Origin: Streptomyces actinomycinicus
GTDB lineage: Bacteria > Actinomycetota > Actinomycetes > Streptomycetales > Streptomycetaceae
Length of the DNA: 64,000 nt
Assembly: GCF_016741775.1 (NCBI RefSeq)
Contig: NZ_JAERRK010000001.1
Location: forward strand, 434,001-498,000
Reading direction: 5' to 3'
The notes under the pieces were generated by a model. The model did not search any database. It saw nothing but the letters and a program-made list of their open reading frames with translations, and was not told where the DNA came from. Shown piece by piece: positions 63,905 to 64,000 of the stretch (position 1 is the first letter of the stretch; every line of letters starts with the position of its first letter). The position numbers and the translations under genes are program-made.

Positions 63905-64000
63905 ATTCCTTTGCCGGACCGTCTTGACCCCGTGTCACTTCGAGCGGACCGGGCGGGCCGAGCCGACGTGGACGGCCGGCTGTCGCGGCATCCACGCTCA

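Overview
The window is high-GC DNA with Streptomyces-type codon use, and its gene content and order match a conserved Streptomyces chromosome core region. From memory it corresponds to roughly SCO2592 to SCO2530 of S. coelicolor; I could not check this by search. Genes run on both strands and nearly all are intact. Conserved landmarks in order are proB, proA, nadD, an LCP-type protein, rsfS, leuS, comEA-comEC, holA, rpsT/lepA, hemW, hrcA-dnaJ, rsmE, phoH-ybeY-CBS protein.

Layout. 1-5.1 kb: cell-surface glycopolymer genes (5'-truncated CDP-glycerol glycerophosphotransferase-like protein, GT2 glycosyltransferase, polysaccharide pyruvyl transferase-like protein). 5.3-8.5 kb: proline synthesis (proB, a small unknown gene, proA). 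8.6-10.3 kb: two tandem membrane proteins sharing an N-terminal SVVFDE motif. 10.3-15.7 kb: M48 protease, two 54-residue membrane proteins, nadD, an LCP/LytR_C protein with a repeat-rich cytoplasmic N-terminus, rsfS and a histidine phosphatase. 15.8-18.4 kb: two nearly identical tRNA-Ala(GGC) genes flanking about 2.4 kb with two fused pseudogene remnants, two small zinc-ribbon proteins and a GT87 mannosyltransferase. 18.5-21.5 kb: a translationally coupled cytochrome b-like membrane protein and NuoF-like/ferredoxin fusion. 21.7-24.7 kb: leuS behind a leucine leader-peptide attenuator. 25-34 kb: membrane coiled-coil protein, DegV protein, comEA-comEC, arylamine N-acetyltransferase, holA and a SnoaL-like protein. 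34.2-42.1 kb: rpsT and lepA (divergent), acyl-CoA ligase, a SpoIIE-type phosphatase and hemW. 42.2-48.8 kb: DUF3097, MBL-fold hydrolase, CIRCE-controlled hrcA-dnaJ, nitronate monooxygenase, rsmE, VOC protein. 48.9-55.1 kb: lipoprotein, tricorn protease, HIT hydrolase, RNase Z-like protein, adenine/adenosine deaminase. 55.2-60.2 kb: MFS transporter diverging from a glucarate cluster (kdgD, gudD, PfkB kinase). 60.2-64 kb: a 40-bp repeat array, then phoH, ybeY, a CNNM/CBS protein and a YjbR protein.

The main unexplained structure is in the DNA itself. A composite repeat (GGGGCTCCGCCCC hairpins followed by a 36- or 40-bp tandem array) occurs at 46.3 and 60.3 kb. A 48-bp palindromic element sits in frame inside two unrelated genes (tricorn protease and MFS transporter). 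The 3' ends of two genes are copied in tandem beyond their stop codons. Octamer arrays follow leuS and hemW. At least fifteen genes carry a -10-like hexamer 6-8 nt before the start codon with no Shine-Dalgarno sequence, which suggests leaderless transcription. No CRISPR array, complete insertion sequence, phage or biosynthetic gene cluster was seen.
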